From JBLHKE01 sp047619485 (lineage in GTDB: Bacteria; Verrucomicrobiota; Verrucomicrobiia; Verrucomicrobiales; DEV007), in NCBI GenBank assembly GCA_047619485.1, contig JBLHKE010000090.1:1-15771 (forward strand): a stretch of 15,771 bases of DNA, in the 5' to 3' direction. This document shows positions 14,661-15,771 of this stretch, in pieces. The number at the start of each line of letters is the position of its first letter. Within the stretch, counting starts at the first letter, position 1. The notes below the pieces were generated by a model. It made no database searches and was not told the DNA's origin. It saw only the letters and a program-made list of their open reading frames with translations. The translations under genes and the position numbers were made by a program.

Positions 14661-15433
14661 CAACCAAAGGCACCCGAATCCTCTCCGCCCTCGCCCTAGC
14701 GAGCCTCACCATCTTCCTCTGCCAGTGCAGTGTCGGTCCCGTCAGCGACACCGCCTACGATTTCCGAGCTACCAGCGAAGCACCACAAAGCAGAATGGTG
14801 AGCAAAAAACGCTCCCCGAGCCTCGGCACGACTTGGGGGGAAGCACGCGACTCACGCATCAGCAACACCGAGTTCGTCCGCGCCACATCGGCTCCCGTAA
14901 GCAGCCACACCATCCACTACAACAGCGAAAGCAACATCCCCGGCTCAAGCAAGCGCACCAGCCAGCCGTTCTACGACGGCACCGCCAGCATCGGCATCAA
15001 GAGCAGCAGCCGCTACCTGAAAGCCCGCGCGTCAGGCACTCGTAAGTTTGTCATCGGCGAGTATGGCGACCGCTACACCATCTACGTCAAGAACCACACC
15101 AACCAACGCATCGAGGTCGTGCTCTCGGTCGACGGCCTCGACGTGCTCGACGGCAAGTCCGCATCGACACGCAAGCGTGGCTACGTCATCGCCCCGCGCG
15201 GCAAGATCACCGTCGAGGGATTCCGCCGCAGCTACGAGAGCGTCGCCGCCTTCCGCTTCGGCAGCGCCGGTTCGTCCTACGCCGGCCGCACCACCGGCAG
15301 CACGCGCAACGTCGGCGTCATCGGCGCCGCCATCTTCCGCGAGAAGGTCACCGACTGGGACACCCGCAAACACGCCAACCCATTCCCCGGCGAACACGGC
15401 AGCGGGCAATTCTCCCACCCACCGCAACGGTAG
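14657..15433 (+). CDS. Probable lipoprotein with conserved C-terminal domain (258 aa)
   Basis: The N-terminus MTTKGTRILSALALASLTIFLCQCSVG looks like a lipoprotein signal. Cys24 (LCQC) or Cys22 (IFLC) would be lipidated, though neither is a perfect lipobox. Residues 25-125 are Ser/Thr/Arg-rich and probably unstructured. The C-terminal domain (about 130-230) contains YVKNHTNQRIEVVLSVDGLD (143-162), RGYVIAPRGKITVEGFRRS (174-192) and NVGVIGAAIF (218-227). This pattern is found in uncharacterised bacterial envelope proteins and looks like a beta-sandwich. No enzyme motif is visible. A TTG at 14645 would add four residues, but the ATG at 14657 is preferred because it overlaps the stop of a small upstream ORF. 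The gene is divergent from the coupled helical-repeat pair. The tail after 230 is Pro/His-rich and disordered-looking. Confidence 0.85.
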   Translation: MTTKGTRILSALALASLTIFLCQCSVGPVSDTAYDFRATSEAPQSRMVSKKRSPSLGTTWGEARDSRISNTEFVRATSAPVSSHTIHYNSESNIPGSSKRTSQPFYDGTASIGIKSSSRYLKARASGTRKFVIGEYGDRYTIYVKNHTNQRIEVVLSVDGLDVLDGKSASTRKRGYVIAPRGKITVEGFRRSYESVAAFRFGSAGSSYAGRTTGSTRNVGVIGAAIFREKVTDWDTRKHANPFPGEHGSGQFSHPPQR

Positions 15434-15468
15434 CGGAGCCAGGTAGCTGATTTCGCCATAAGTTGGCC

Positions 15469-15503
15469 GCGCCTCATACAAACAGGCGCACCGATTGTAA
15501 TCG
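15469..15503. other. Hairpin and small dyad between lipoprotein and membrane-protein genes
   Basis: GCGCCT (15469-15474) and AGGCGC (15484-15489) form a perfect 6-bp GC-rich stem with a 9-base loop, 36 bases after the lipoprotein stop. It lacks a T-run, so it is at best a weak terminator. The adjacent CGATT-GT-AATCG (15492-15503) is a 5+5 dyad that could bind a regulator of the next gene, whose ATG is at 15535. Confidence 0.35.
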
Positions 15504-15534
15504 CGAGCCACCCGCCTAAGCGTAGACTCTTGGC

Positions 15535-15771
15535 ATGGAAAACCTCCTAGCAGCCCTTGCCCCACTGGTCGTTTTCGGCGGACTCTTCACCTGCAGCCTA
15601 TTCGCCTGCAAGACTTGGATCTCGCGCGCGCTGTTCACCATCGCTATGCCTCTCGTCTACGGCATGCTCGGCTTCCTCTGCCTGGTGATCCTCGGCTGCA
15701 TCGCCATGCTGATGCCAAGCGGAATCGAGTCGATCCTAGACGCACTCGCCATCCCCATCACGATCACCGCC
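15535..15771 (+). CDS. Membrane protein, 5' part only (79+ aa)
   Basis: The frame is open from ATG 15535 to the window edge, with no stop, so the gene continues beyond the window. The visible part has a hydrophobic helix at about residues 5-24 (LLAALAPLVVFGGLFTCSLF), a short basic link (CKTWISR) and a second long hydrophobic stretch at about 32-61, rich in Leu, Ile, Met and Cys. This predicts two or more membrane segments. No Shine-Dalgarno sequence was seen and there is no earlier in-frame start nearby. The family is not recognisable from this fragment. Confidence 0.7.
   Translation, partial: MENLLAALAPLVVFGGLFTCSLFACKTWISRALFTIAMPLVYGMLGFLCLVILGCIAMLMPSGIESILDALAIPITITA

Noticed and set aside
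14476..14751. 91-codon minus-strand frame over the lipoprotein start
   Set aside because: It overlaps the lipoprotein signal sequence in antisense and has Arg/Ala-rich shadow composition. The protein-like stretch here lies in a different frame.
15032..15565. 177-codon minus-strand frame opposite the lipoprotein's C-terminal domain
   Set aside because: The plus strand encodes a conserved domain here; the antisense product is Ala/Gly/Asp-rich with no motif.

Overview
The window looks like chromosomal DNA from a Verrucomicrobiota bacterium, probably of the Verrucomicrobiales/Luteolibacter-Haloferula type. This is inferred from the gene content: an exported sulfatase, a giant secreted protein joining cadherin-like repeats, lamin-tail domains and a CotH-type kinase, and membrane-anchored helical proteins with repeated Trp...Asp-Pro...Ala motifs. 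DNA is GC-rich in the genes, and most starts lack a strong Shine-Dalgarno sequence, which also fits. No rRNA, tRNA, CRISPR array, transposase or integrase was found.

Layout. Positions 1-362 are intergenic and carry a short direct-repeat cluster (128-236) with a palindromic core. Two plus-strand genes follow: a small exported protein of unknown function (363-1019) and a formylglycine-type sulfatase (1349-2770). A 280-base convergent spacer separates them from one huge minus-strand gene (3051-11078, 2675 aa). In protein order it encodes a signal peptide, seven cadherin-like repeats (two split by large beta-sandwich insertions), one lamin-tail domain, a linker domain, a CotH-like kinase, three more lamin-tail domains, a calcium-loop motif and a C-terminal module. 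Upstream of it on the same strand is a translationally coupled pair (13143-14327 then 11263-13146, ATGA overlap) encoding two membrane-anchored, helical-repeat proteins. Divergent from the pair is a probable lipoprotein (14657-15433), possibly preceded by a 13-codon leader ORF whose stop overlaps its start. The window ends inside a small membrane-protein gene (15535 onward).

Almost everything here is exported or membrane-anchored, so this is an envelope/surface locus. The sulfatase would act on sulfated glycans. The giant protein looks like a secreted or surface multidomain protein that may phosphorylate or bind an extracytoplasmic partner. The coupled pair would present helical scaffolds outside the cytoplasmic membrane. 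Nothing in the sequence proves that these genes work in one pathway; the coupled pair is the only firm operon. The most unusual features are the nested, order-swapped insertions in the giant protein, the paired helical-repeat operon and the possible leader peptide.
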